Part shown: positions 1-7,523 of the stretch, one piece after another
How the letters are laid out: each line of letters opens with the position of its first letter
Numbering within the stretch: position 1 is the stretch's first letter
Assembly (NCBI RefSeq): GCF_016834655.1
Contig: NZ_JAENHP010000005.1
Span: 124,001-188,000, forward strand
Reading direction: 5' to 3'
DNA from: Paractinoplanes ovalisporus
GTDB lineage: Bacteria > Actinomycetota > Actinomycetes > Mycobacteriales > Micromonosporaceae
DNA length: 64,000 nucleotides
Position numbers and translations under genes: made by a program
The notes under the pieces: model-generated
Databases searched by the model: none
Told to the model about the DNA's origin: nothing
The model's input: only the letters and a program-made list of their open reading frames with translations

Positions 1-391
1 CCACGAAGGCCCGCCCGGCCCGGGCCGCGGTCAACGCGGCGTCCAGCTGGTCGGGGCGCAGCGCGGGCAGATCCCCGGCGAGCACGGCGCGGTGCCGGCC
101 CGGCCCGGCCACCTCGTCGGCGCCGAAGCGCATCGCCTCGTTGAGCCCCGCGCCCGGCCGGTCGGGCACCACCCGGGCACCCAGGGCGGCCACGGCGGCC
201 GCGGCCACCGGGTCGTCGGTCACCACCAGCAGCTCGGCCACGGCCGAGGCGGCCAGCACAGCTGACGCCGTGTCGCGCACCATCGCCAGCGCGAGATCGG
301 CGTGCCGGGCCGGCGGCACAGCGCCCCGCAGCCGGCTCTTCGCGGCGGTCAGCCGCTTGACCGGCATCACCGCAGTCCAGTCGCGCACCAT
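1..391 (-). CDS. cofC: 2-phospho-L-lactate/PEP guanylyltransferase, coenzyme F420 synthesis (C-terminus cut by window edge)
   Basis: Guanylyltransferase that activates 2-phospholactate or phosphoenolpyruvate with GTP for the F420 side chain (CofC, called FbiD in mycobacteria). Only about 130 N-terminal residues lie in the window. Visible family marks are VMPVKRLTAAKSRL just after the start (nucleotide-binding loop), a VTDDP segment, and LAGDLPALRP, the expected acidic motif. The ATG at 391 is chosen because it puts the VPVKRL-like motif about 9 residues from the N-terminus, as is usual in the family. It is divergent from plsC, with about 130 bases between them. The neighbourhood with gpsA and ddl matches the actinobacterial order. 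Confidence 0.9.
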   Translation of the reverse strand, partial: MVRDWTAVMPVKRLTAAKSRLRGAVPPARHADLALAMVRDTASAVLAASAVAELLVVTDDPVAAAAVAALGARVVPDRPGAGLNEAMRFGADEVAGPGRHRAVLAGDLPALRPDQLDAALTAARAGRAFV

Positions 392-520
392 TGGGCCAAG
401 TCTGCCAGCGACACCGGTAAGGACCCCTACCTGGTACCGCAGGCTTCGAGCAGGCATGATTTCGTCGCAGGTACGAAGACGGGGCGGCGGGGACACGTCG
501 CACAGCAGGCAGGAGGGGCC

Positions 521-1249
521 GTGGCGCACCGCAGGCTCGGGTTCTGGCGGCGTTTCGCGGCGATACTGGTGATCCCCGTGCTGAAGGTCTGGACCAAACG
601 GACCTGGCTCAGCCGGGAGAACATCCCGGGTTCGGGCGGCGTGATCATCGCCGCCAACCACGTGTCGCACTTCGATCCGCTCATCGTCGGCTACTACATC
701 TTCAGCACCGGCCGGTGGCCGCGTTTCCTGGGCAAGGCCAGCCTGTGGAAGGTCCCGGTGCTCGGCGGCTTCCTCCGCAAGGTCCAGCAGATCCCGGTGG
801 AACGCGGCAGTGTGGAGGCGGTGAAGTCTCTCGACGTGCTGGTCGACGCCCTCCAGCAGGGCGGCGTCGTGATCATCTATCCCGAGGGCACGACCACCCG
901 CGAGCCCGACCTGTGGCCGATGCGCGGCAAGACCGGGGCGGCCCGGCTGGCCCTGGTCACCGGCGCGCCCGTGGTGCCGGTGGCGAACTGGGGCGCGCAG
1001 GAGATCTTCGACCCGCGCACCAGCAAACTGCGCTTCCGGCTCCGTACGCCCGTGGTCGCCACCGCCGGAAAGCCGGTCGACCTGAGCAAGTGGCAGGGCG
1101 CCACCCCGACGCGCGCCGTGCTCGACGAGATGACCGAGGCGATCATGCACGACATCAGCGCCCTCGTCGGCGACCTGCGGGGCGAGACACCGCCCGCCGT
1201 CCGCTACGACCGCCCACGCCGCCAGGCCACCAACGCCGAGGACGCCTGA
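521..1249 (+). CDS. plsC: 1-acyl-sn-glycerol-3-phosphate acyltransferase (PlsC family)
   Basis: Membrane-associated acyltransferase of phospholipid synthesis, 242 residues. It carries the LPLAT family motifs NHVSHFD (the HX4D catalytic motif, around residue 45) and YPEGTTTRE (acceptor-binding motif), with a hydrophobic stretch AAILVIPVLKVW near the N-terminus. The GTG at 521 is chosen because an AGGAGGGG ribosome site lies 3-10 bases upstream and the frame before it looks non-coding. An ATG at 302 would add about 70 unlike residues. The stop overlaps the gpsA start (TGATG), so the two are probably translationally coupled. This links acyl-glycerol-phosphate acylation with glycerol-3-phosphate supply. 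Confidence 0.93.
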   Translation: MAHRRLGFWRRFAAILVIPVLKVWTKRTWLSRENIPGSGGVIIAANHVSHFDPLIVGYYIFSTGRWPRFLGKASLWKVPVLGGFLRKVQQIPVERGSVEAVKSLDVLVDALQQGGVVIIYPEGTTTREPDLWPMRGKTGAARLALVTGAPVVPVANWGAQEIFDPRTSKLRFRLRTPVVATAGKPVDLSKWQGATPTRAVLDEMTEAIMHDISALVGDLRGETPPAVRYDRPRRQATNAEDA

Positions 1250-2244
1250 TGGCCCGCGCGGCCGTGATCGGGGCCGGCGCCTGGGGCACGGCCTTCGCCA
1301 AGATGCTGGCCGAGGCCGGCGCCGACGTCACGATCTGGGCGCGGCGCGAATCCGTCGTCACCTCGATCCGCGAGCACCACCTCAACGAGAGCGCGCTGCC
1401 CGGGCTCAAGCTGCCCGAGCGGATCACCGCCACCAACGACGTCGCCGAGGCGGTCTCCGGCGCCGAGGTGGTGGCGATCGCGGTGCCGTCGCAGACCCTG
1501 CGCGGCAACCTGGCCGAGTGGGCCGGCGCGTTCGAGCCCGACTCCACGCTGGTCTCGCTGATGAAGGGCATCGAGCTCGGCACCACCAAGCGGATGAGCC
1601 AGGTGATCGTCGAGACCGCCCACGTCGACCCGTCCCGCGTGGTGGTGGTCTCCGGCCCCAACCTGGCCCCCGAGATCGCCGCCGAGCAGCCCGCCGCAAC
1701 GGTCGTGGCCGGCACCGACCACGACCGTTGCCGGGCCGTCCAGCACGCGATCGCGCTGCCCTACATGCGCCCCTACACGAGCGAAGACGTGATCGGCTGC
1801 GAGCTCGGCGGGGCCGTGAAAAATGTGATCGCCCTCGCCTACGGCATGGCGGCCGCGATGGGCCTGGGCGACAACACCAAGGCGTCGCTGATCACCCGCG
1901 GCCTGGCCGAGACGGCCCGCCTGGGCGTGGCACTGGGCGCCGACCCGCTGACGTTCGCCGGTCTGGCCGGCCTGGGCGACCTGGTCGCGACGTGTTCGTC
2001 GCCACTGTCGCGCAACCGCACGTTCGGTGAGCAGCTGGGCCTCGGTAAGACTCTGGAGCAGGCGCAGGTCGCGGCCCGGCAGACCGCCGAGGGCGTCAAG
2101 AGCTGCCTGGCCATCCGCGACCTGGCTCGCGCCCACTCGGTCGAGGTGCCCATCACCGAGCAGGTCGAGCGGGTCTGCCACGAGGGAGTGGACCCGCGGG
2201 TGGCGGTGAAACTGCTGATGGGCCGGGAGATGAAACCAGAGTGA
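1249..2244 (+). CDS. gpsA: NAD(P)H-dependent glycerol-3-phosphate dehydrogenase
   Basis: Cytosolic enzyme reducing dihydroxyacetone phosphate to sn-glycerol 3-phosphate for phospholipids, 331 residues, normal length. Seen in sequence: the Rossmann dinucleotide motif GAGAWGTAFA at residues 7-16, SGPNLAPEIA, the catalytic-lysine region GGAVKNVIALAYG, and the C-terminal GLGDLVATCSS segment. The start is fixed by its one-base overlap with the plsC stop. Its 3' end overlaps the next gene by four bases (GTGA), making plsC-gpsA-PLP enzyme a tight operon. Confidence 0.96.
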   Translation: MARAAVIGAGAWGTAFAKMLAEAGADVTIWARRESVVTSIREHHLNESALPGLKLPERITATNDVAEAVSGAEVVAIAVPSQTLRGNLAEWAGAFEPDSTLVSLMKGIELGTTKRMSQVIVETAHVDPSRVVVVSGPNLAPEIAAEQPAATVVAGTDHDRCRAVQHAIALPYMRPYTSEDVIGCELGGAVKNVIALAYGMAAAMGLGDNTKASLITRGLAETARLGVALGADPLTFAGLAGLGDLVATCSSPLSRNRTFGEQLGLGKTLEQAQVAARQTAEGVKSCLAIRDLARAHSVEVPITEQVERVCHEGVDPRVAVKLLMGREMKPE

Positions 2245-3344
2245 GCTATTCGGATGGCACCAGGGTCGTGCACGCGGGTCTGCCCGAGGCCGAGGCCGGT
2301 GACCCGTTCCTGCCCGGCCCCGTCTTCGCCGCGCCCTACCACCTCGACCCGGCCGAGGGCCAGGTCGGCGACAACGGTTACGGCCGCCCCGACAACCCCA
2401 CCCGCCGCCTGCTCGAGTCGGCCATCGGCGAGCTCGAGGGCGGCCGCACGCTGACGTTCGCCAGCGGCCAGGCCGCGATCACCGCCCTGCTCCTCTCGGT
2501 GCTGCGTTCGGGCGACACGGTGGTCCTGCCCTCCGACGGCTATTTCACGGTCCGCAGCTTCGCCGAGAGCACCCTTCGCGACCTTGGCGTGACGACGGTC
2601 GCGGTGCCGACCGCCGGCCCGTACCCCGACTTCACCGGCGTCCGCCTGGTGCTGCTCGAAACGCCGGCCAACCCCGGCCTCGACGTCTGCGACATCCGCG
2701 AGGTGTCGGCCGCCGCCCACGCGGCCGGCGCCCTGGTCGCCGTCGACAACACCACAGCGACCCCACTCGGCCAGAACCCGCTGGCACTCGGCGCCGACCT
2801 GGTCGTGGCCTCCGGCACCAAGGCCCTGACCGGCCACTCGGACGTGCTGCTGGGCTACGTCGCCACCAACAACACCGAGCTGTTCACCAAGGTCGAGACC
2901 TGGCGCAAACACACCGGCGCGATCCCCGGAGCCTTCGACGCGTGGCTGGCCCACCGCTCGATCGCCACACTCGACCTGCGCCTGGCCCGCCAGAGCCAAA
3001 ACGCGGCTGCGGTAGCCGCCCTGCTGGTCGGCCGCGAGGACGTCACCGGCGTACGGTGGCCCGGCCTGCATTCCGACCCGTCCTACGCGGTGGCCAGCAC
3101 CCAGATGCGCCGCATCCCCGGCATCGTCTCCTTCGACCTGGGCTCAGCCTCGCGGGTAGCCCGTTTCCTGACCGCGGCGTCGCTGGTCTTCGCAGCCACA
3201 TCGTTCGGCGGCGTCCACACCACAGCCGACCGCCGAGCCCAGTGGGGCGACGACACAAGCCCCGGTTTCGTACGCTTCTCCTGCGGCATCGAAGACACAG
3301 CAGACCTGCTGGCCGACCTGACGGCGGCGCTGGACGAGGCCTGA
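2241..3344 (+). CDS. cystathionine gamma-synthase/lyase family PLP enzyme
   Basis: Fold-type I PLP enzyme of Cys/Met metabolism, 367 residues. Seen: the YGRPDNPT substrate-phosphate segment near residue 53, the FASGQAAITA stretch that contacts the PLP ring, and SGTKALTGHSD containing the Schiff-base lysine. Family knowledge allows cystathionine gamma-lyase, gamma-synthase or O-acyl-homoserine sulfhydrylase, and the sequence alone does not separate them; the lyase is the usual annotation of this actinobacterial subgroup. The GTG start at 2241 overlaps the gpsA stop. The last codons and the stop are reiterated downstream in a 32-bp minisatellite. Confidence 0.85.
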   Translation: MSYSDGTRVVHAGLPEAEAGDPFLPGPVFAAPYHLDPAEGQVGDNGYGRPDNPTRRLLESAIGELEGGRTLTFASGQAAITALLLSVLRSGDTVVLPSDGYFTVRSFAESTLRDLGVTTVAVPTAGPYPDFTGVRLVLLETPANPGLDVCDIREVSAAAHAAGALVAVDNTTATPLGQNPLALGADLVVASGTKALTGHSDVLLGYVATNNTELFTKVETWRKHTGAIPGAFDAWLAHRSIATLDLRLARQSQNAAAVAALLVGREDVTGVRWPGLHSDPSYAVASTQMRRIPGIVSFDLGSASRVARFLTAASLVFAATSFGGVHTTADRRAQWGDDTSPGFVRFSCGIEDTADLLADLTAALDEA

Positions 3345-3350
3345 TCCCTT

Positions 3351-3533
3351 CATCGGCCGCCCTTGCGGAGGCGTGACTGCTTGAACGGCCGCCCTTGCGG
3401 AGGCGTGACTGCTTCATCGGCCGCCCTTGCGGAGGCGTGACTGCTTCATCGGTCGCCCTTGCGGAGGCGTGGCTGCTTCATCGGTCGCCCTTGCGGAGGC
3501 CTGATTGCTTCAACGGCCGCCCTTGCGGCGGCG
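3351..3533 (+). repeat. 32-bp tandem repeat following a gene 3' end (about 5.7 copies)
   Basis: Copies begin at 3351, 3383, 3415, 3447 and 3479, with a partial sixth at 3511. Each unit holds the core CGCCCTTGCGGAGGCGTGAC, ending in GCGTGA or a close variant. The last partial unit runs into GGCGGCGTTGGACGAGGCGTGA-like DNA at 3528-3548, which nearly repeats the end of the PLP gene (3323-3343, GACGAGGCCTGA). The array therefore looks derived from the gene terminus including its stop codon. Confidence 0.95.
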
Positions 3534-4963
3534 TTGGACGAGGCGTGACCGCATCGCGGGATAGGTTGCCCTTCATGAGTTGGGACAGCTTCACAGGCGA
3601 TCAGGTGGCGGCGATGACCCAGGGCGAAAGCTTTTTCGCCGCGCCGGGGGAGCGTGAGTGTCCTGCTTGTGGGGCCATGACGTTGCGCGCGTATGTGAAC
3701 GCCCCGTCCCAGGCCCGTCGGCCTACGTTGGTGAGCTACGTGTGGTGCTCGTCGTGCCGTCGTTTTGTGGGGACGCGGGCCAAGCATCCCGAAGGGTTGG
3801 TTTTCAGCGACCCGTTGGAGGCGCTGCCGGCTGGGGAGCGGCGGGAGTTGGAGCGGTCGTTGGTCGGGTTCCTTGAGCATTTGGATCAGCTCTGGGATGA
3901 CGGGGTTTTGCCGCAGACGTTTGCTGCTTGAGGTCTTGGCTGGTTTTCGCTGGGCGGGCCGCGTCGCCTTTGCGGGTGTGGCTGCTTGGACTGCGTTGCT
4001 GGTAACGCGGCTGGCCAGGCGGGCGGCGTCGTGGTCGGGGTGGGTGCGGCCTCTTGCGGTGCGTGTTTGGTTGCGCGGCTGGCCAGGCGCGGGGCGTCGT
4101 GGTCGGGGTGGGTGCGGCCTCTTGCGGTGCGTGTTTGGTTGCGCGGCTGGCCAGGCCCGCGGCGTCGTAGTTGCGGTGGGTGCCGCCCTGGCTGCTGGGT
4201 GGGTGGTTGCGCGGCTGGCCAGGCGCGGGGCGTCGTGGTTGCGGTGGGTGCCGCCGCGCGAGCTTTGAGCATGGCTGGGCGTCTGGGCGAGCAATTCTGT
4301 GGCTTGCAGAGTGCCGCCACGTCGGGTGGTGGTCGGACGGGCGCTTTCCTTTGGAGGCGTGAGCTTTGTTGCTGACAATCGGTGCTGATTTGGTGGCTCG
4401 TGATTCTCGGTCGATGTTTGCTTGGCGTGAATTGTTGCGGTGGCTTTTCTTGCGTCTCGGTGAAAGGTGATGGATTTTCGGGGCGCGGGCAAAGGAGTGG
4501 ACGCGGGCGAAGAGACGGGCGCAGGTGCAGTAGCGGGAGCCGGGGAAGAGGTGGGCGCGGAGCGTGGTGCCGGTTTCGGTTCTGGGGTGGCTTTCGGCGG
4601 GGTGGCTGCGCGAGTCGGGGGCGACAGTTTTTCGGGCGATGCTGCGACCTTCTGCTCTGGCTCCGCTCGGCGCTTCGGCGAGTCTGTGGTCAGCGTTTTG
4701 CCAGCACAAGAGCTCTTTGTTGGCGTTGCGGACTGTGGGCCACCGGACTGTCGGCGGCCGCGCTCGTCTTGGTCGAACTGTTTGCGCTCGCGTTCGCGCC
4801 GCAGCTGAAGCAGGCGCAACGCGTGGCGCTGGGTGAGCCCCCACGCTCGGTGCCGCGCGTGCTCTCGGCGAAACTCCTCGCCCGCCGCGGAATAGTTGCG
4901 ACGCTTGGTTCGGTCGCGCATCTTGGCGAGTTCGGAAGAGGTGAACAATTGAAGCTGCCGCAT
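3446..4963 (-). CDS. hypothetical protein with basic N-terminal domain and repeat-derived C-terminal half
   Basis: Not recognised by name. The first ~70 residues (start MRQLQLFTSSELAKMRDRT) are charged, helical and protein-like, with RREHARHRAWGL and RHALRLLQLRRERERK, which resemble a small conserved actinobacterial family as far as I can judge. Beyond about residue 100 the product is Pro/Thr/Ala/Arg-rich low complexity. From about residue 230 it is translated 68-bp repeat array, then the antisense of the zinc-ribbon gene and the 32-bp repeat. The real stop was probably lost or displaced by repeat growth, so the C-terminus is doubtful. A TA-rich GATAAT hexamer ends five bases before the ATG, compatible with leaderless transcription. 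Confidence 0.4.
   Translation of the reverse strand: MRQLQLFTSSELAKMRDRTKRRNYSAAGEEFRREHARHRAWGLTQRHALRLLQLRRERERKQFDQDERGRRQSGGPQSATPTKSSCAGKTLTTDSPKRRAEPEQKVAASPEKLSPPTRAATPPKATPEPKPAPRSAPTSSPAPATAPAPVSSPASTPLPAPRKSITFHRDARKATATIHAKQTSTENHEPPNQHRLSATKLTPPKESARPTTTRRGGTLQATELLAQTPSHAQSSRGGTHRNHDAPRLASRATTHPAARAAPTATTTPRAWPAAQPNTHRKRPHPPRPRRPAPGQPRNQTRTARGRTHPDHDAARLASRVTSNAVQAATPAKATRPAQRKPAKTSSSKRLRQNPVIPELIQMLKEPDQRPLQLPPLPSRQRLQRVAENQPFGMLGPRPHKTTARRAPHVAHQRRPTGLGRGVHIRAQRHGPTSRTLTLPRRGEKAFALGHRRHLIACEAVPTHEGQPIPRCGHASSNAAARAAVEAIRPPQGRPMKQPRLRKGDR
3575..3931 (+). CDS. small zinc-ribbon protein of unknown function
   Basis: 118 residues, function not recognised. Two CxxC pairs (C29/C32 in ECPACG and C58/C61 in VWCSSCRRF) form a plausible zinc ribbon. 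The rest is a helical C-terminus ending FLEHLDQLWDDGVLPQTF. The ATG at 3575 is preceded by weak ribosome-binding sequence. The earlier in-frame start at 3395 would read through the minisatellite and is rejected. The gene stands alone between the 32-bp repeat and the 68-bp repeat array. A long antisense frame (3446-4963) overlaps it; this gene looks the more protein-like of the two here. Confidence 0.7.
   Translation: MSWDSFTGDQVAAMTQGESFFAAPGERECPACGAMTLRAYVNAPSQARRPTLVSYVWCSSCRRFVGTRAKHPEGLVFSDPLEALPAGERRELERSLVGFLEHLDQLWDDGVLPQTFAA
4007..4265 (+). repeat. 68-bp tandem repeat array, four copies, forward orientation
   Basis: The shared sequence GCGGCTGGCCAGGC starts at 4007, 4075, 4143 and 4211, an exact 68-bp period. 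Each unit continues with GGGGCGTCGTGGT and a GGTGGGTGC segment. Copies 1 and 2 are almost identical; 3 and 4 diverge in the second half. There are no unique spacers, so this is not a CRISPR. Because 68 is not a multiple of 3, successive copies are read in different frames, which is why open frames here are uninformative. Confidence 0.92.
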
Positions 4964-5040
4964 GCCTAATTATCCCGCACCAAACCCGCCGAACGGTAAT
5001 TCGATCATGCCAAAATAGAGGAGCCTGATCATCGGTTACG

Positions 5041-5056
5041 ACATTTCGAAAAATGT
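5041..5056. promoter_or_regulatory. short palindrome ACATTT-CGAA-AAATGT
   Basis: Perfect 6-bp arms around CGAA in an AT-richer patch about 80 bases upstream of the minus-strand start at 4963. It could be an operator or a small hairpin. Nothing else supports a function. Confidence 0.3.
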
Positions 5057-5124
5057 TCCAGACCCGTGAAATAATGACCGCAAACGCAACCAGTCGGCAG
5101 CGCAACAGGCGCAAAGCTGACGGG

Positions 5125-5340
5125 GCGGCAGTCACCGTGACCACGACGCCGCGCGCCTGGCAAGCCGCGTAACCAGCGACGCACCGCGAGGGGCGGCAGT
5201 CACCGTGACCACGACGCCGCGCGCCTGGCAAGCCGCGTAACCAGCGACGCACCGCGAGGGGCGGCAGTCACCGTGACCACGACGCCGCGCGCCTGGCAAG
5301 CCGCGCAACCAGCGACCACGCAAACGGCGGCAGCGACCGT
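5125..5340 (-). repeat. 68-bp tandem repeat array, four copies, inverted relative to the 4007 array
   Basis: GCGGCAGTCACCGTGACCAC starts at 5125, 5193 and 5261 (period 68), with a diverged fourth copy at 5327. The reverse complement reads TTGCGGTGCGT, GCGGCTTGCCAGGCG, CGGCGTCGTGGT in the same order as the 4007 array, so both arrays belong to one family in opposite orientation. They flank about 860 bases containing the start of the 4963 gene. Confidence 0.88.
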
Positions 5341-5458
5341 GACCACGTCCGGCAGCGCGCCTGACGAGCTAAGAATCCAGCGGCCGCTCTGCAGGCGGCG
5401 GCACCAAGCCCGACCACAACACCGCACGCCCTTGCGATCACCCCCACCCAGACTCTAC

Positions 5459-5482
5459 GGTTCGTTACATGAGTAATGAACC
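5459..5482. promoter_or_regulatory. palindromic operator for the GntR (YtrA-type) regulator
   Basis: Ten-base arms GGTTCGTTAC and GTAATGAACC, separated by ATGA, match as an inverted repeat with one mismatch. The site ends 22 bases before the GntR start codon, with the AGGAGG ribosome site between. YtrA-subfamily regulators are known to repress their own ABC operon from such palindromes, so autoregulation is the likely role. Confidence 0.7.
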
Positions 5483-5504
5483 AATGCAGTAGAGGAGGCG
5501 CCCG

Positions 5505-5858
5505 GTGTTCCACGACCGCAGCCCCATCTACCTGCAAATAGCCGACGGCATCAAAAACGACATCCTGACCGGATCCCTCAGGGAGGACGACCAGGTCATG
5601 TCCACCAACCAATACGCGGCCTTCTACCGAATCAACCCGGCCACCGCCGCCAAGGGGTTTGCTCAGCTTGTCGACGAGGGTGTGCTTTACAAGCGCCGCG
5701 GTATCGGGATGTTCGTCAGCCCGGACGCCCCGGGCAAGCTTCGCTCCGAGCGGCGGCAACGGTTCTTTGCCGAAGTGGTTGAGCCCATGCTGGATGAGGC
5801 GAAACGGGTCGGCATCGGGGTTGACGAGATCACCGACTATCTGGGGAGCCGGCGATGA
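5505..5858 (+). CDS. GntR family transcriptional regulator, YtrA subfamily
   Basis: 117 residues: an N-terminal winged helix-turn-helix (YLQIADGIKNDILTGSL, then NPATAAKGFAQLVDEGVLYKRRGIGMFV, the GntR signature region), and a short C-terminal helical tail (residues 75-117) in place of a large effector domain, as in YtrA-type members. The GTG at 5505 has AGGAGG seven bases upstream. It overlaps the ABC ATPase gene by four bases, and its palindrome at 5459 suggests autorepression of the three-gene unit. Confidence 0.9.
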   Translation: MFHDRSPIYLQIADGIKNDILTGSLREDDQVMSTNQYAAFYRINPATAAKGFAQLVDEGVLYKRRGIGMFVSPDAPGKLRSERRQRFFAEVVEPMLDEAKRVGIGVDEITDYLGSRR

Positions 5859-6736
5859 TCGAAATGCGGGGCGTCACCATCGCGTACGGGCGGACCGTCG
5901 CCGTTGACGGCGTGGATCTGACGCTGCCCGTAAACACCATCTACGGTCTTCTCGGCCGCAACGGGTCGGGTAAGACCAGTTTGCTCAGCGCGCTGGCCTC
6001 CTATCGCCGTCCGTCCGCGGGGACTGTGCTCGTGGACGGGGAAGAGGCGTTCGAGAATCCGCGCGTGGCCCGGCGGGTCAGCTTCATCCGCGACACGCTC
6101 GACGTCAGCGATTCCGAGCGGGTGCGGTGTGTCCTGCGTACGGCGGGAAGGTTGCGCGCCACCTGGGACGCCGACTATGCCGCCAAGCTGTCCGACATGT
6201 TCGAGCTCGACACCCGGAAGCGCGTCTCCGCCCTGTCGCGCGGGCAGCGTTCGATGCTGGGTGTGGTGCTCGGGCTGGCCTCGCGGGCGCCGCTGACCAT
6301 TCTCGACGAGTCCTACCTGGGTATGGACGCGGTGGCCCGCACGCTTTTCTACCGGGAGCTGCTCGACGACTATCTGTCGCACCCGCGCACGATCGTGCTC
6401 TCGACCCACCTCATCGAGGAGGTGGCCGACCTGTTCGAGCGGGTGATCATCATGGACCGGGGGCGGGTCCTGCTGCACGACGAGACCGATGCCCTGCGCG
6501 GGCGGGGCGTCACCGTCACCGGGCCGGCGGCGCTGGTCACCGCGTTCGCGGCGGGGCACACCGTGCTGGGCGAGCAGAGCCTGGGTGGCGTACGGGCCCT
6601 GACCCTCGACGGCCCCCTCGACCCGGACGACGTGGCCCGCGGTGAGCGTGACGGCCTGGCGTTCGGACCGCTCGGCATCCAGGACCTCTTTGTCCACCTG
6701 ACGTCGCAACCCCGGCCGCTGGAGGCAACCCGATGA
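5855..6736 (+). CDS. ABC transporter ATP-binding protein
   Basis: 293 residues, cytoplasmic ATPase. Walker A is GRNGSGKTS at residues 34-42, the signature is the variant LSRGQRS rather than LSGGQ, Walker B is LTILDES, and the switch histidine is in STHLIEE. The Q-loop region reads FIRDTLD, without an obvious glutamine. The C-terminal ~70 residues form an accessory domain. It starts with ATGA overlap on the GntR stop and ends with ATGA overlap on the permease. Substrate unknown; YtrA-linked transporters are often tied to cell-envelope stress or antibiotics, but nothing here shows which. Confidence 0.9.
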   Translation: MIEMRGVTIAYGRTVAVDGVDLTLPVNTIYGLLGRNGSGKTSLLSALASYRRPSAGTVLVDGEEAFENPRVARRVSFIRDTLDVSDSERVRCVLRTAGRLRATWDADYAAKLSDMFELDTRKRVSALSRGQRSMLGVVLGLASRAPLTILDESYLGMDAVARTLFYRELLDDYLSHPRTIVLSTHLIEEVADLFERVIIMDRGRVLLHDETDALRGRGVTVTGPAALVTAFAAGHTVLGEQSLGGVRALTLDGPLDPDDVARGERDGLAFGPLGIQDLFVHLTSQPRPLEATR

Positions 6737-6834
6737 GCGAGGCGAACCGGACGAGCGACGTGAACCCGATGAGCGAGCCGAACCCGAGCGAGGCGAGACG
6801 GACGAGCGGGACGAACCCCAGCGAGGCGAACCCG
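6733..6834 (+). repeat. in-frame repeats at the ATPase-permease junction
   Basis: 102 bases made of variants of GAGCGAGGCGAACCCGATGA and GACGAGCGG. The start context AACCCGATGAGCG occurs three times (ATGs at 6733, 6769 and 6835), all in one frame. It keeps the reading frame open while adding 34 low-complexity residues. Confidence 0.75.
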
Positions 6835-7515
6835 ATGAGCGTCAACGCCGAACTGTTCCGGATCTTCCGCCCGCTCGTCCTCTGGATCGCGGCCATCATG
6901 ATCGCGGTCGAGGTGACCGCGGTGGTCGCGATCCTGTCGGTCAACCCGATGCCGTTCAGCTTCTGGCTGGTCGTGGTCGGCGCCATGGCCAAATACTGGC
7001 CCCTGGTCGCCGGGATCCTGCTGATCAGCATGCATTTCCGGCTGTTCCTGGCCAACGGCTTCACCCGGCACGAATACCTCCGCGGCGTCGCCGTCTTCGG
7101 CCTCGCCGTCGTCCTCGCGTTCCCGGCCGTGGTCGTGCTCGGGCACGGCGTCGAAAGCACCGTTCTCGGCCTGCTCGACCAGCGCGGCGACGGCTACCCG
7201 CTGTTCCGTTTCGGTGACGCCGCGGCCGAATACCTGCACGTGCTTCCGGCCACGGCCGGCTACCTCGCGTCGGGCATCCTGATCTCGGCCGGGTTCTACC
7301 GGTTCCGGCCGTGGATCGCCGTGCCGCTCATCGCCCCGGGCGCGCTGCCCGGTCTCGTCGCCGACGGGCTGATCCGGATCGACGAGCACGGCGCGCTGAC
7401 CCAGAACCTGCCGTTCGCGCTCGCGTTCACGCTCTCGGTGGCCGCGACCCTGGCGGCCGGAATCGCGGTCCACCGGGTGATGCGGGACGTGGCGGTGAAA
7501 CGTACGGCGGGCTGA
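6733..7515 (+). CDS. ABC transporter permease-type membrane protein with repetitive N-terminal extension
   Basis: 260 residues. From the second in-frame start at 6835 (MSVNAELFRIFRPLVLW) onward it is a polytopic membrane protein with about six hydrophobic segments. The first 34 residues are a repetitive hydrophilic tail built from SEANP/NPMSEP-like units. Three ATGs share the context AACCCGATGAGCG (6733, 6769, 6835), so the tail looks like duplication of the original start junction. The true translation start may be 6835. It overlaps the ATPase by four bases and is its likely membrane partner. No family beyond ABC-2-like permease is recognised. Confidence 0.75.
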   Translation: MSEANRTSDVNPMSEPNPSEARRTSGTNPSEANPMSVNAELFRIFRPLVLWIAAIMIAVEVTAVVAILSVNPMPFSFWLVVVGAMAKYWPLVAGILLISMHFRLFLANGFTRHEYLRGVAVFGLAVVLAFPAVVVLGHGVESTVLGLLDQRGDGYPLFRFGDAAAEYLHVLPATAGYLASGILISAGFYRFRPWIAVPLIAPGALPGLVADGLIRIDEHGALTQNLPFALAFTLSVAATLAAGIAVHRVMRDVAVKRTAG

Positions 7516-7523
7516 AAGGGCAT

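Larger units (their letters stand above)
4964..5504. other. intergenic region between the minus-strand hypothetical gene and the GntR gene
   Basis: 541 bases without a convincing gene. It holds an AT-richer segment (4964-5090) with a small palindrome at 5041, the inverted 68-bp array (5125-5340), a degenerate GC-rich tail (5341-5458), and the GntR-type operator (5459-5482) just before the regulator gene. Frames on both strands through the array give only Ala/Arg/Thr-rich low complexity. Confidence 0.7.

Noticed and set aside
1204..2181. Minus-strand open frame opposite gpsA
   Set aside because: Shadow of gpsA; gpsA motifs are complete.
3351..3533. 32-bp repeats as a CRISPR array
   Set aside because: Direct tandem repeat with no spacer between units.
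4007..5340. 68-bp repeats as a CRISPR array
   Set aside because: Units are contiguous without unique spacers, no cas genes are nearby, and the arrays are inverted to each other.
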